DNA of 64,000 nt from Micropterix aruncella (lineage: Eukaryota > Arthropoda > Insecta > Lepidoptera > Micropterigidae): assembly GCA_944548615.1 (NCBI GenBank), contig OX155980.1, forward strand, positions 42,597,465 to 42,661,464. Direction: 5' to 3'. Below the pieces are notes generated by a model. The model saw only the letters and a program-made list of their open reading frames with translations. It ran no database searches and was not told the DNA's origin. This document shows, in pieces, positions 13,591 through 26,554 of this stretch (position 1 is the first letter of the stretch; every line of letters starts with the position of its first letter). The position numbers and the translations under genes were made by a program.

Positions 13591-14335
13591 TCTATACTAA
13601 TATTATAAAGAGGTAAAGATTGTGAGGTTGAAGGAAAAAATCTCTGGATCTACTGAACCGATTTTGAAAATTCTTTTACGAATAGAAAGCCACGTTATTT
13701 GTGAGTGTCATAGCCTATATATTAATCCAAAATATAAACACTTTTTCGTGGTAGTCGGATTTCCAAAGTAAGTCGTAAAAAACGGTCGAACGAAAAGGTT
13801 TCTGACTAACGCTGCCTTAACGATGAGAGATATATGATTAAGTTCTAGAAAAAAGTTGTATAGCTTAATAATGCCTACAAAAAAGTCAGCGACAGCATAT
13901 GTCAAACTTTTATATTTAAGTCACAAAAAGTAGTTTTTCATATTAAAAAAATAATTTAAATCGTTAGGTCATGTTTATTGGTCATATTATCAACAATTAT
14001 GAATTATTATCAAAATAAGTAAATTTAACGTCTCAAGTATTTAAAACAAAAGACTTTTCCCTTTTACTGCATATAATTTTACTTTTACTGCATAAATGGT
14101 TAAAGAGATAAGATACTCACAAATAAGACACTCACAAGAAGACACTCACAAATAACGGTAATATAGTCAAATTGGCATGCAAATACATACATACATATGC
14201 AGTAAAAATATAACCCGTCTTTTGGCAGTCAGGAAATAAATCATAGCACTCAGTACTAACCAAACCACACTCATAATTTCATAACAAGTAGGTAAAATGT
14301 TTTACCGCCCAACGAAGTGGGCACGGGTCAGCTAG
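13591..14335 (+). mobile_element. Helitron, non-autonomous, both ends present
   Basis: Begins A|TCTATACTAATATTATAAAG and ends CTAG|T at 14332-14335. The 3' hairpin GCCCA-ACGAAG-TGGGC (14307-14322) sits about 10 bases before CTAG. There is no coding capacity. Confidence 0.88.
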
Positions 14336-14395
14336 TAATATATAAGAATTAATAAAAATACCTGTATAAAATAAATAGAAAATAAATATATTTAT

Positions 14396-16258
14396 TTATT
14401 TTAAAATTGTGATGAATGTTTTCTCGGTCTCTCTCCTACCAAGGTTTATTAACCATGATGTAAGGTGATATTTTTGTTGTTTGCTGCTAATTTCCAATAT
14501 GTTCTCTTTACTCATGATATTAACCATTCTTGGAGCAAGAAAGCTGTAATGACGTTGTCCAAAAGACGTTAGACGTTTCGGCACTTCAAAGTTTCCCTTA
14601 TAACGACCTGATCTCTCCCTGTTTTCCGGAGAAACACAATATTCGTCTTCATTGTTGTTTTTAAGATGAATTATTGCTTTGAGGCAATACAACTGCCTCA
14701 AATTAAGCAATTGTGCCTCAACATACAGGTCGTCAGAAGGATAACGCCTAGGCTTCCTTAACATGATTCTAATTATTGCCTTTTGGACAACGTTCACTTT
14801 CTGGAGGAGGGTTTTTCCGCAAGCTCCCCATCCAAGTATACCGTATGTCATTATAGATTGGCATATAGCGTAATATATAATTTTTAAATAGGGCAGGCCG
14901 AGAATATCTCGCAATTGAATAAATATATAAATCAGTTTCCTTAGTCTTTTCACTAGACACTCGGTATGTAATTCCCACCGTAGGTGTCTATCTATAATTA
15001 TTCCGAGATATTTTATCTCTCTGACTGGTCCGATTGGCTGACAACGACACGTGGCATCTCTCTTGCAGTCGTGAATGATAAGATGATGGTGATCATCCGG
15101 CTGGCCTCTTACATCGATGCTAAATGGGATGTATTTTGTTTTGCCAACATTTAATGTAAGTAGGTTTAGGTCTAGCCAGGTTTTGATTGAAGCCATCGCG
15201 ATGTTAGTACGATTATATACCTTTTCCCAATTAGAACCGGAAATTACTAACACCGTGTCATCAGCATACGCTATTGTTCTACCAAAACCAAGCTCGCAAA
15301 GCGGATTTATGTATATAGTGAACAGTATTGGTCCGAGCACGCTACCTTGAGGAACGCCAAATGTTAGTGGCAGGGATACACTTCGAACACCGTTGAGGTT
15401 AACAGTATGTGTTCTGTTTTTTAAATAATCCGAAAACCAATTCAATGCGAGGCCATTGATTCCATAACCCTTTAATCTTTTACAAAGTATTTTATGGGAT
15501 ATAGTATCAAAAGCCTTCGCTAGATCTAAAAATACCGCAATGCATTTCTTTTTCGAATCCAATGCATTCGTTATGCTTTTAGTAACCTCAAGGATAGCCT
15601 CGCCCGTACCGACACCATTCCGAAAGCCGAATTGATTTTTAGATAGAAGATCCATTTTATCTAAGTGGCTTGTTAGTCTTTCCTTTACCACTTTTTCAAT
15701 TATTTTGCTCAGATTGTTAAGCAGTGAGATAGGCCTATAGTTTGCAATATCTGTGTCATCATCTTGTTTATATATTGGTACTATATTGGCATGCTTAAAA
15801 TGATTTGGAAAGATCCCCGTCTTAAAGCTTTGGTTTATTATGTATTCAAGTGGAATGGCAAGGTTATTTCTATAGGTTTTTATAATATCTGCTTTGATAT
15901 CATCAGGACCGCTTGAGTTGTTATTTTTTAGTGTCGATATTATTTTGATAATTTCCGTCTGTGTTGTTGGTCTCAAGTAGAATGACGAGGACATACTGCC
16001 ATTGGCATCGATCCTATCCGCTAGTTCCTCTTCCCGAATGTTATTTTTTTGGAGATTTTTATTTGCTAAGACATAGCCTATGCTATTAAAATATTCATTA
16101 ATATGATTCACGACTTTTTCAGGGTCTTGCTCAACTGTGGTTATCTTTCCCATTATATTTAACTCTGAGATTGTTTTATATTTTGTATTATTGAAAGCAA
16201 TGTCTTTGACTGTGTTCCATATTTTTTTTGAATCGTGTTTGACATCTTCTATTTTTTT
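14396..16258 (-). CDS. Non-LTR retrotransposon reverse transcriptase (ORF2, C-terminal part)
   Basis: A 585-residue frame from the first Met at 16153. The same frame is open upstream without a stop up to the A7 run at 16252-16258, where it meets the endonuclease frame. Counting from that Met, the RT motifs are [18 protein letters not shown] (about residue 137), motif A FLDLAKAFDTISHKIL (208-223), motif B FGVPQGSVLGPILF (265-278) and the catalytic YADD (296-299). The thumb and C-terminal region follow, ending in a Trp/Leu-rich tail. The protein would copy element RNA into DNA at a nicked chromosomal target. All catalytic Asp residues are present. There are no internal stops over 1.86 kb, so the copy is fairly young. 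It needs a -1 shift to be made together with the endonuclease. Confidence 0.93.
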   Translation of the reverse strand, partial: KKIEDVKHDSKKIWNTVKDIAFNNTKYKTISELNIMGKITTVEQDPEKVVNHINEYFNSIGYVLANKNLQKNNIREEELADRIDANGSMSSSFYLRPTTQTEIIKIISTLKNNNSSGPDDIKADIIKTYRNNLAIPLEYIINQSFKTGIFPNHFKHANIVPIYKQDDDTDIANYRPISLLNNLSKIIEKVVKERLTSHLDKMDLLSKNQFGFRNGVGTGEAILEVTKSITNALDSKKKCIAVFLDLAKAFDTISHKILCKRLKGYGINGLALNWFSDYLKNRTHTVNLNGVRSVSLPLTFGVPQGSVLGPILFTIYINPLCELGFGRTIAYADDTVLVISGSNWEKVYNRTNIAMASIKTWLDLNLLTLNVGKTKYIPFSIDVRGQPDDHHHLIIHDCKRDATCRCQPIGPVREIKYLGIIIDRHLRWELHTECLVKRLRKLIYIFIQLRDILGLPYLKIIYYAICQSIMTYGILGWGACGKTLLQKVNVVQKAIIRIMLRKPRRYPSDDLYVEAQLLNLRQLYCLKAIIHLKNNNEDEYCVSPENRERSGRYKGNFEVPKRLTSFGQRHYSFLAPRMVNIMSKENILEISSKQQKYHLTSWLINLGRRETEKTFITILK

Positions 16259-17373
16259 CTATAAAAGTTTGTTTTCGTATTTTTTATTATCAATTGACAT
16301 AGGTTTTTATATTTAATATAATACTCTTTTAATTCATCATCCTCGAAATTTTTTAGTACAGCTTTGTGAATTTTATCCCTATTACGAATACATCGAACCA
16401 ATCCATCGGTAATCCATTCCTTGAGACGTTGCTTTTTATGTGGGATGGGTTTTTGGGTCACTGTGGTACACTTTTCGATATACCCTTTAAATATTGATAT
16501 TAAGTTTTCGGTTGCCTTATCCACGTCGTCTTCCTTTAATACCAGGTCCCATGATTCATTGCAGATAAAATGTGTTAGTTTTTCAAAGTCAATTTGTTTT
16601 CTCCTAATAACATGTTTTTTTTTCCTTTTGTGGATAGAGTAGTTAATTCCAAAAATGATGGCATAGTGGTCACTAATTGCCGTGTTGTATACAGCGGAGA
16701 TATGTTGCAATTTACTTTTCACTAGCAGATGGTCCAAACAACTACTACAAGACATTGTGATTCGTGTTGGTTGACTATTAATCACTTTTATATTAGATTC
16801 TGCCAACATTGTGAGATAATCGTTTACTTTTTGGTTGTCGCTTTTTCTTATATCAATGTTCATATCTCCTACTATAAAAATATTCTTATATTTTTTATGT
16901 TCGTGGAGGGTATGTGACAGAGAATCTATAAAAGGCGTGATATCCGTAGCAGACGGCGTTCTGTAAATTGAAATTATGTTAATATCATCATTGATTATTA
17001 CACTTATACAGTTACTACTTTCCAATTTAATTTCAACAGTTTTATGTTTTAATATATTATTAACGTATAATACCACACCATCGTTTTGTCGTTTATTAAG
17101 TTTTGTATGGTACATATTAAAGCCAGAAAGTTGTGCAGGTGAATAATCGTCACTTAACCAGGCTTCCGTTAAACATATAACATCAAAAGAAACACGTAAA
17201 TCTTCTAGTAGCAATAATAGTTGATCTAAATTTTTACGGATGCTCCTAATATTTATACAGAATACCTTAATTTGCATTTGATCCAGGAAGGCTTTGCAAC
17301 AGGATGGATTGTCAATATATTCAGAAACGGGACTGTAATTGTCATTAATTTCTTCAATATCCTTTAAGTCCAT
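16249..17373 (-). CDS. Non-LTR retrotransposon AP-like endonuclease (ORF2, N-terminal part)
   Basis: A 374-residue frame starting MDLKDIEEIN. It is an exonuclease-endonuclease-phosphatase fold: FCINIRSIRKNLDQL (about residue 38), then VICLTEAWL with the catalytic Glu, the Asp-containing FIVGDMNIDI, a CLDHLL segment and the terminal SDHYAIIF with the catalytic Asp-His. In the family it nicks the target DNA to prime reverse transcription. The frame ends FYRKK-stop exactly at an A7 run, and the RT frame takes over by a -1 shift. The 245-residue frame just upstream at 17354-18091 is AT-driven and not taken as a gene. Confidence 0.92.
   Translation of the reverse strand: MDLKDIEEINDNYSPVSEYIDNPSCCKAFLDQMQIKVFCINIRSIRKNLDQLLLLLEDLRVSFDVICLTEAWLSDDYSPAQLSGFNMYHTKLNKRQNDGVVLYVNNILKHKTVEIKLESSNCISVIINDDINIISIYRTPSATDITPFIDSLSHTLHEHKKYKNIFIVGDMNIDIRKSDNQKVNDYLTMLAESNIKVINSQPTRITMSCSSCLDHLLVKSKLQHISAVYNTAISDHYAIIFGINYSIHKRKKKHVIRRKQIDFEKLTHFICNESWDLVLKEDDVDKATENLISIFKGYIEKCTTVTQKPIPHKKQRLKEWITDGLVRCIRNRDKIHKAVLKNFEDDELKEYYIKYKNLCQLIIKNTKTNFYRKK
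16251..16259 (-). other. Possible -1 frameshift site joining endonuclease and RT
   Basis: The minus strand reads AGA-AAA-AAA-TAG. A slip of one base back on A-AAA-AAA puts the ribosome into the RT frame (ATA-GAA-GAT). Equally, one A lost from an A8 run by mutation or assembly error would give the same picture. See findings. Confidence 0.4.
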
Positions 17374-18119
17374 AATTTTTCCTCTTTTTGATTATAAAAT
17401 ATGCGGCATTTAGGACGTTTAGATTAATTATAGCAGTGTGGAAACTTGAAAGTGGTCTTGGTAATGTTAGCAATGACCGTTTGATAATCGATTTCATAAA
17501 ATACTTAAATAATAATCGTTGAAAAGACAACATTTTAGGAAAAAATAAAAATAGTCGATAATCAAATAAAATTAATTGCAGAGTTAATAAAATGATCGTG
17601 ATAGTCAAATTAAAAATTATATAATAGTCAAATAAAAAGATAATCGGGAAATAATGGTAAAAGTCAAATGATAAAATGATCATAATGTATTTTATATGAC
17701 AATGATAAAAGTAATTCAATTGCATTATGCCAAATAATTGTAAATGTTTAACTGGGTAGATGGAGTAATATTCATGGCGATCCTGAGAAAACACATAGGA
17801 AACTAAGCAAATAAAATTGCACACACTCGTACTTTTAAGGGAAAACCTTGGCATTTTAGGGACCAAGAGACAGTAAAATAAAAATATCTTTAAAATTTGG
17901 GATATAAAAATAGTTGTAATATAATACAATTTAAATAGAATATTTAATATTAATATATAGCCGAAAGTAGTAAAAATAAGTGTCACAGTAATAATATTAA
18001 AATTAAATATGTTTCCATTTCGTAAATAAGATAATTTATTGAAAATAAGATAATTCGTAATACATAAAATATAATAGTAATATAATATCATGAATAACAG
18101 TACTTTAGAATATTAATTC

Positions 18120-18500
18120 ATATTTTTAAAAATCTGGATGGAATAATATGAATTAATATAAATGATGTTGCCATATATATGGTCATATATCGGGTGTTTA
18201 TGGTGTGAAAAAGACATACAATCTTTGTAAGAAAAATTAAAAATCTGGATGGAATTAAAAATCTGTATGGAATAATATGAATTAATATAAATGATGTTGC
18301 CATATATATGGTCATATATCGGGTGTTCATGGTGTGAAAAAGACATACAATCTTTGTAAGTAAAAATAAAAATCTGGATGGAATTAAAAATCTGTATGGA
18401 ATAATATGAATTAATATAAATGATGTTGCCATATATATGGTCATATATCGGGTGTTCATGGTGTGAAAAAGACATACAATCTTTGTAAGTAAAAATACAT
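18120..18500. repeat. Three-copy tandem repeat, ~129-bp unit
   Basis: The motif GAATAATATGAATTAATATA recurs at about 18141, 18270 and 18399 (period 129). Units share a GGTCATATATCGGGTGTT block and are almost identical. They lie in the spacer between ORF1 relic and endonuclease. Tandem units in untranslated regions of non-LTR elements can act as promoters, but that is not shown here. The open frames across it are repeat artefacts. Confidence 0.92.
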
Positions 18501-18670
18501 ATATAAGGTGTAGTAAAATTATCTATAAGGTAAAGTAATTTGATTAGAGTAAATATAATAAGCGGATATTTCGCGTAACAAAATCGTAATAGAAAATGGT
18601 TGGAAGGAACTTGTGTAAAAATTACTGTAAAAATGGATATGGCGAACTCATCAGAACAGGCTACTGCCCA

Positions 18671-19185
18671 TCACAATAATAATTCATTTAGCATACGGGT
18701 GTTTGAAATATGTATGATTTTCTGATTGTCGTCTTTCCGTAGATAAATCTTGCCAGAAGATGTCCAAGAATATTTGTAGTTATTTTCACGTGCGAATTTC
18801 CTGGCCTCAGCATACAGGAATTTCATTTTGGGCGTCAAGTGTTCGGATACGAATATAGGTGTTTTCCCGAATAGCTGAATTACTTCGGAATTTAACTTTT
18901 CTTCTTTAGTTCTTGCCGCCTTGTTGTATAATTTTACAGATTTTAGAAATTTGTCACAGAGTAATCTTGAGGTAAATTTGGCAATAATTGTTTTTCTTTT
19001 TCCAGCAGGTACCCTTGAAGACACGCGATAGATATTTTCTATGTCTCCAGACTGTAGAGGGCAACCAATGACGAAACCAATTTTTTCAAGTATTTCCTCG
19101 AGATTTTCATTCTTGGATTCCGGTATATTTCGAAATTCTAAGTTATTTCTCCTAGATAATGAATAAAATTGTTCACTTTATGTTG
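18671..19185 (-). pseudogene. Non-LTR retrotransposon ORF1 C-terminal relic
   Basis: The frame is open above the first Met (19024) to about 19185, where an upstream stop or truncation point lies. It starts with EQFYSLSRRNNLEFRNIPES, the end of a coiled coil leading into the ORF1 nucleic-acid-binding domain. IIAKFTSRLLCDKF and FVSEHLTPKMKFLYAEARKF follow, then the terminal YKYSWTSSGKIYLRKDDNQK block. This C-terminal domain is typical of ORF1 proteins in CR1-type elements of insects, which coat the element RNA. The N-terminal zinc-finger half is missing. Confidence 0.8.
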
Positions 19186-19239
19186 CTAATTTTTATATAA
19201 AACCAAGAGCGTTGATTTTTGACGTCTGTACGATTGAAC

Positions 19240-19505
19240 GATACGATTGAACGATACAATTATAATTTTATTTATTTGATTTATATTTATATTATTATTT
19301 ATTTGATATATTATTTTTATGATTATTTTATACGTTGATATTATTAATCATATTACTTATTATTCTATACATTTATATTAGTAATTATTTTACATTTATT
19401 TTGATGATTTGTATTTTTAAAAATTATAACTTATCCAAATGCATTTACAATTTTGGATGAATAAAAGGCTATTGACTATTTATTGACTATTGATTATTAT
19501 AATCC
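19240..19505 (+). mobile_element. Non-LTR 3' UTR and tail (plus strand)
   Basis: Very AT-rich, ending TTTTGGATGAATAAAAGGCT and a TATTGACT-type repeat. The same ending (TTATCCAAATG, then TTTTGGATGAAT and CTATTGACT) recurs at 36540-36610, so both are 3' ends of one retrotransposon family with the coding part lost. Confidence 0.6.
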
Positions 19506-21713
<2,208 letters not shown>

Positions 21714-21971
21714 CCTATTTATATTACCCATATATATTATTTTTTATTAGTATATTACCTTATCATTTATACCGAGATTATTTATATTATGTATATTTCA
21801 GCATTTAAATTCATAATGTGGTTTCCTCAACTATATACCTCAAAATTTACCTTTTTTGCGCTGTAACAGTATGTTTTGACTAATTGGGAAAACTTTAAAT
21901 TAGCCTTAGTTTTGTGTAATATGTTTAATATTAAGTATAAAACGCTGTAAGCTTTCTTAAATTTAAATAAA

Positions 21972-22965
21972 CTAGCTGAAACCCATCGAATTCGACGGCC
22001 ACTTTATTGATCATAATGTTTAAAAAATAAACGAAAATATACTTATTATTTATGTACAAATAATAATTGTTTGAATTAATTCGATTACGTTGCGCTGCCT
22101 TGCTCATTTGATCTGCAATCAGAAATGTCACCAAGGTGTTGGAGAAAACGGGCAGACACAATCGAAGAGAGACGCGGACGTGACATGACATGTGACAGAA
22201 AGTAAATAAAATGTTACGAGCCAATTTAGCGTATTCAGTTATTTCCAAGTTTGAAAGCATGAGTTCCATCTCAGTTATTTGCCTTGAAGTTGAAGTTTGA
22301 GGGCTGGATGTTCTGCGTCTCTTTGCTTGGTCGAAAATCATGTTGTTTTGCCTTTCTAGTTGCGAGTATTCTCCATAGAGCCTTGTCACACTTGTATTTT
22401 GGCGTTGGCTGGCTCTTTTTCGCCTTCCAGTAAGGTTTTTCTGAGGATTTTAGCTTTTTCTCATTATGAGCCATTAAAATCGAAGGTCCAAAAGTTCAAT
22501 ATCACCGGTAGTTTTAAATATTGCCCAAAATTACACAACTTTTTAACCTAATGTCAATGCAGTTTAGCAACCGTCCCTTAGAGGGCCACCTGTTTACAGT
22601 ACAAAAAGGTCACGCTGTAATCCAGCAGATGGTGGGGTGTAAAAATTTGGCTGAAGTGTCTAAAAAAGCTTTCGGTCTGTATACGTGTTATCAAAAAAGA
22701 AAATTAAAAAAAGTCAATAAAATTAAAAAAAATATTGCGCCATCTACTAGATCTCCGCTCGGTCGCATAAAAAGGTCGCACGGAGAACAGTGGATGGCGC
22801 TATAATTTTGTATTTTTCTATTTTAATGAGTTTTTTTAATTTTCTTTGATCACACATCTACATACGAGAGCTTTTTTTAGACACCTAAACCAAAGACACC
22901 TAACCGTTCTCTTAATATGGCCGTTACAGGAAGATACACGTTTCAAATTATTATATAAATAAATA
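21972..22965 (-). mobile_element. Helitron, minus strand, with internal fold-back
   Basis: The reverse complement ends with TTCAG-CTAG and a following T (21972-21975), preceded by the palindromic GTCGAATTCGAT, a typical Helitron 3' end. Its 3' part (about 21972-22220) matches the neighbouring copy at 23077-23310 closely. The 5' end near 22965 is degenerate (ATAATAATTTGAAACGTG) but resembles the 5' end of the second copy. The interior includes a large inverted repeat and two overlapping minus-strand frames (22271-22474, and 21931-22389) without recognised motifs. Confidence 0.7.
22637..22892. repeat. Nested inverted repeat (fold-back)
   Basis: The outer arms 22637-22711 and about 22831-22892 are inverted copies (GTGTCTAAAAAAGCTTTCGG against its diverged complement). 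The inner arms 22737-22767 and 22772-22800 begin GCGCCATC and end GATGGCGC. One strand could form a long stem. Confidence 0.75.
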
Positions 22966-23076
22966 AATAACGCCAAATATATAATTGATTACGTATGATA
23001 TAATGCATATTGTATAATTTTTTGACAATGTCATGTGCTCAGTATTATATGAGTACTTGAGAAATAAATAGCTATA

Positions 23077-23966
23077 CTAGCTGAAATCTGTCGAAATCGA
23101 CGGTCACTATATTGACAGTAATGTTTCAAACCTAAACGGTAACATACCTCTTATTTATGTACAAATAATATTTCTTGGGATTAATTCGGTAACTTTGCGG
23201 TGCCTTGCTCATTTTATCTGTGATATGGAATGTTCCCAAGGTCAAGGAGAAATCGGACAGTAGCAATCGAAGAGCGACGCGTACGTAATATGATTATCAT
23301 TTTACGCTAGATGGCGGTAAAAGGATTGAAATATTTTTAATTTGTTTTTAACTGTATTGATTAAAAAAAAACGGTTGTGCCAACCCTATATTTTCTCGGC
23401 AAGCAGACAATCACCCTCGCGTGCAAAACCCCCTAAATCCCCCTCCGACCACCTTCGCCCCCTACCCCAACCTTCCCTCTCTCTCTCTCTATCTCACCTC
23501 TCTTCCCCCACCCCACAACCCCGCTTCTCCCTATCCCCCACCCAAACTCACCCTCTCGCCCCCAACTACCTCCTCCTCCCGCTCACCATTCACCCCCTCT
23601 CCCCAACGACCCCCACCCTTCCCCCCCCCAATTCCCTACGTGGAAATCCAGCAGATGACACTATCATTTTTAATTTTTCTCCTATAATTATTTCTTTTAT
23701 TTTTCTATTATGATGACATATCTATAGACTGAGAGCTTTTTTAAGACACCTAAACCAAAATTTTACATCTAGCCCTTCTCTCAATTTGGCAGTTACAGGA
23801 AAAACAGGTTTCTTCTTTTTCGTTTTTATATTTTTTTTATTTTTCCCTTTGATGACACATCTACAGACTGAGAGCTTTTTTTGGACACCTCAATCAAATT
23901 TTTAAACCTAGCCATTCCCTCTATATGGCGGTTACAGGAAAAATACGTCTCAAATTAATATATAGA
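23077..23966 (-). mobile_element. Helitron, minus strand, both ends present
   Basis: On the minus strand it starts A|TCTATATATTAATTTGAGAC (23966) and ends CTAG|T (23080-23077). The interior holds a C-rich pyrimidine tract and a duplicated 5' segment: the GAGAGCTTTTTT(A/G)GACACCT block occurs at about 23732 and 23870, and also in the first Helitron at 22868. No protein is encoded. Confidence 0.75.
23400..23640 (+). repeat. C-rich polypyrimidine tract
   Basis: About 240 bases made almost only of C and T with scattered A, including CTCTCTCTCTCT and a run of nine C. Proline/serine open frames across it are composition artefacts. Confidence 0.9.
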
Positions 23967-24190
23967 TACATAAATAAATAGATTTGGGTATAAGAAAATT
24001 TGCACTTTAGTCATTGTAACCAACCCTTTGTTTACCTACATATAATACAAAACTGTACTTAGAGTGGTCTATTATTTCTCGACGAGAAAGTGAATGGGAC
24101 GTGTAACTTGCATTGCAGCAGGATATCGATCCATCTTGCTGATTACTGCCCGACATTTCATCTTCCTGTGATTAATTAAATAATTAATTT

Positions 24191-24303
24191 CTATAAAACA
24201 TTGACTTTGGCTAAAAATAACAGGAACCGAATGGCAAAACCTTAACCCCATGCTTATTCGATTTCGTCACCCAAATGGGACTAACCCATTCTAGGGTGGA
24301 CAG
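24191..24303 (-). repeat. Dispersed repeat, partner of 53042-53157
   Basis: The reverse complement (CTGTCCACCCTAGAATGGG, then GGGTGACGAAATCGAATAAG and TCAATGTTTTATA) matches 53042-53157 on the plus strand at roughly 80% by eye. Family unknown; possibly part of a retrotransposon. Confidence 0.7.
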
Positions 24304-25176
<873 letters not shown>

Positions 25177-26460
25177 TGTCTATTTCTATACTCTATTTTA
25201 TATACTATCATATTATATGTATGAATTTATATATAATATTAATACATATATATTATATAATATTATATTTATATATAATGTATAATAATATTTATATATG
25301 GTTTATATCATATTTATATGTGTTTGTATCTAATATTTAAAAAACTATTATTATTTTATATAACTTAGTAGATTGTCATACATTTTAATTTTAATTTAGT
25401 TTGTTTAATTTTATTGATGTTTTTTTAATTTAAGATTTAATTTTTAAATTGTATTCACGTATTAGATAAGACTTTCGTCAACTAAGCCCTCTCGTCTCAA
25501 AATAAGTTACCGATGTTAGTACCACCTCAACACATGTTTATACCTAGTAAGGTGGTAAACCGATAAGTCAAAAGATGAATTTCCTTTCTAAGCTAGGTAT
25601 AATATGTACACTTATTATAACATGTTTTTGTATTAGGATAAGGATTTTCTTTTTGTGAATTGTAACTTGAATTATGGAAATAAATAAATAAATGAAAAAA
25701 TAAAAATAAATAAAAAAGAATGAGCCTAAAATTGTACGCACAGTGAGCTATTATCTGTAATAGGTTTATACTAATTTTCATTAATCTAAAACCATATTTA
25801 AATACCTTTATAAATCAGAGGCAAGCATTCGCTCTTCGCCTTCAAAGAGTCATTACAGAAATTTCACCCCAAAATTTATCTAATTCTTCCCTTTTCAAGA
25901 ATCTTTTATTTCTTTGATTGCTAGGCGCTTTGTAGATTTAAGCTCATTATTCATTATAATTATTCACTTAATCTAAAGCCGCCCAATCTGGCCGCTTTAT
26001 TGGGAGGAAAAAGGTACTATATTCCCGATCGATGCCATCACCATGTTTTCTTAGGACAATATTTATTACACTTATTCTTCTTCTTTAATAAGTTCCACCT
26101 GCTATCGAAGATTAGCCATCAACCTACTGTTAGGGAGCTGTCTGATCACGAAGCTGCTGTGTGAAACAGAATTTTATATTAGTTTATTAGGTTTCGGCAG
26201 TCATCGATCCTCCTTTTATTTTATTTTTTTTATTTTGGAACCAAGCAAAACTACATACATTGCAATAAAAACGTATTTAAAAGTGACAAAAATCCATTAA
26301 TGTGATTCCGAATATAAAGTATACAAAATGAACGCAATATAATTTTATATTGTTTCCGCTTGAGAATGGAATGGGAAGTGAGATCAGGATGGGAAGAAGA
26401 ATCAGGATGGGAAGTGAGGTGAAAGGAAGAGACGAAATAGATAAAAAAATTGATTATGTA
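25177..26460. other. Unassigned AT-rich sequence
   Basis: No recognised gene or element. A small (TA)n patch lies at 26459-26476, next to the 3' end of the following minus-strand RT. Confidence 0.45.
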
Positions 26461-26554
26461 TATATATATATATATAAATGTATTTATATTTAATTTTAGG
26501 TATGATATATAGGTATTATAATGAATATACTTGAGATAAAATTATGTCCATGAA

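Larger units (their letters stand above)
14340..19185 (-). mobile_element. CR1-like non-LTR retrotransposon with ORF1 relic, endonuclease and RT
   Basis: On the minus strand from high to low coordinates: ORF1 C-terminal relic (19185-18671), a 1.3-kb spacer with a three-copy tandem repeat, endonuclease (17373-16249), reverse transcriptase (16258-14396) and a short AT-rich 3' UTR reaching the Helitron end at about 14340. The order ORF1-EN-RT fits the CR1/Jockey group. The long ORF1-ORF2 spacer is unusual, and the ORF1 relic may belong to a separate insertion. Confidence 0.75.

Noticed and set aside
16421..16917. Plus-strand open frames over the endonuclease and similar ones over the RT and RTE genes
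   Set aside because: Antisense shadows of the real coding frames.
17354..18091. 245-residue minus-strand open frame upstream of the endonuclease
   Set aside because: Composition is Ile/Tyr/Phe/Leu driven by AT richness, with no motif. It overlaps the endonuclease start by 20 bases, but nothing supports a gene.
18113..18475. Repetitive 120- and 113-residue open frames
   Set aside because: They only translate the 129-bp tandem repeat; its period is a multiple of three, so frames stay open.
23342..23713. Pro/Ser-rich open frames
   Set aside because: Produced by the polypyrimidine tract, no domain or codon pattern.
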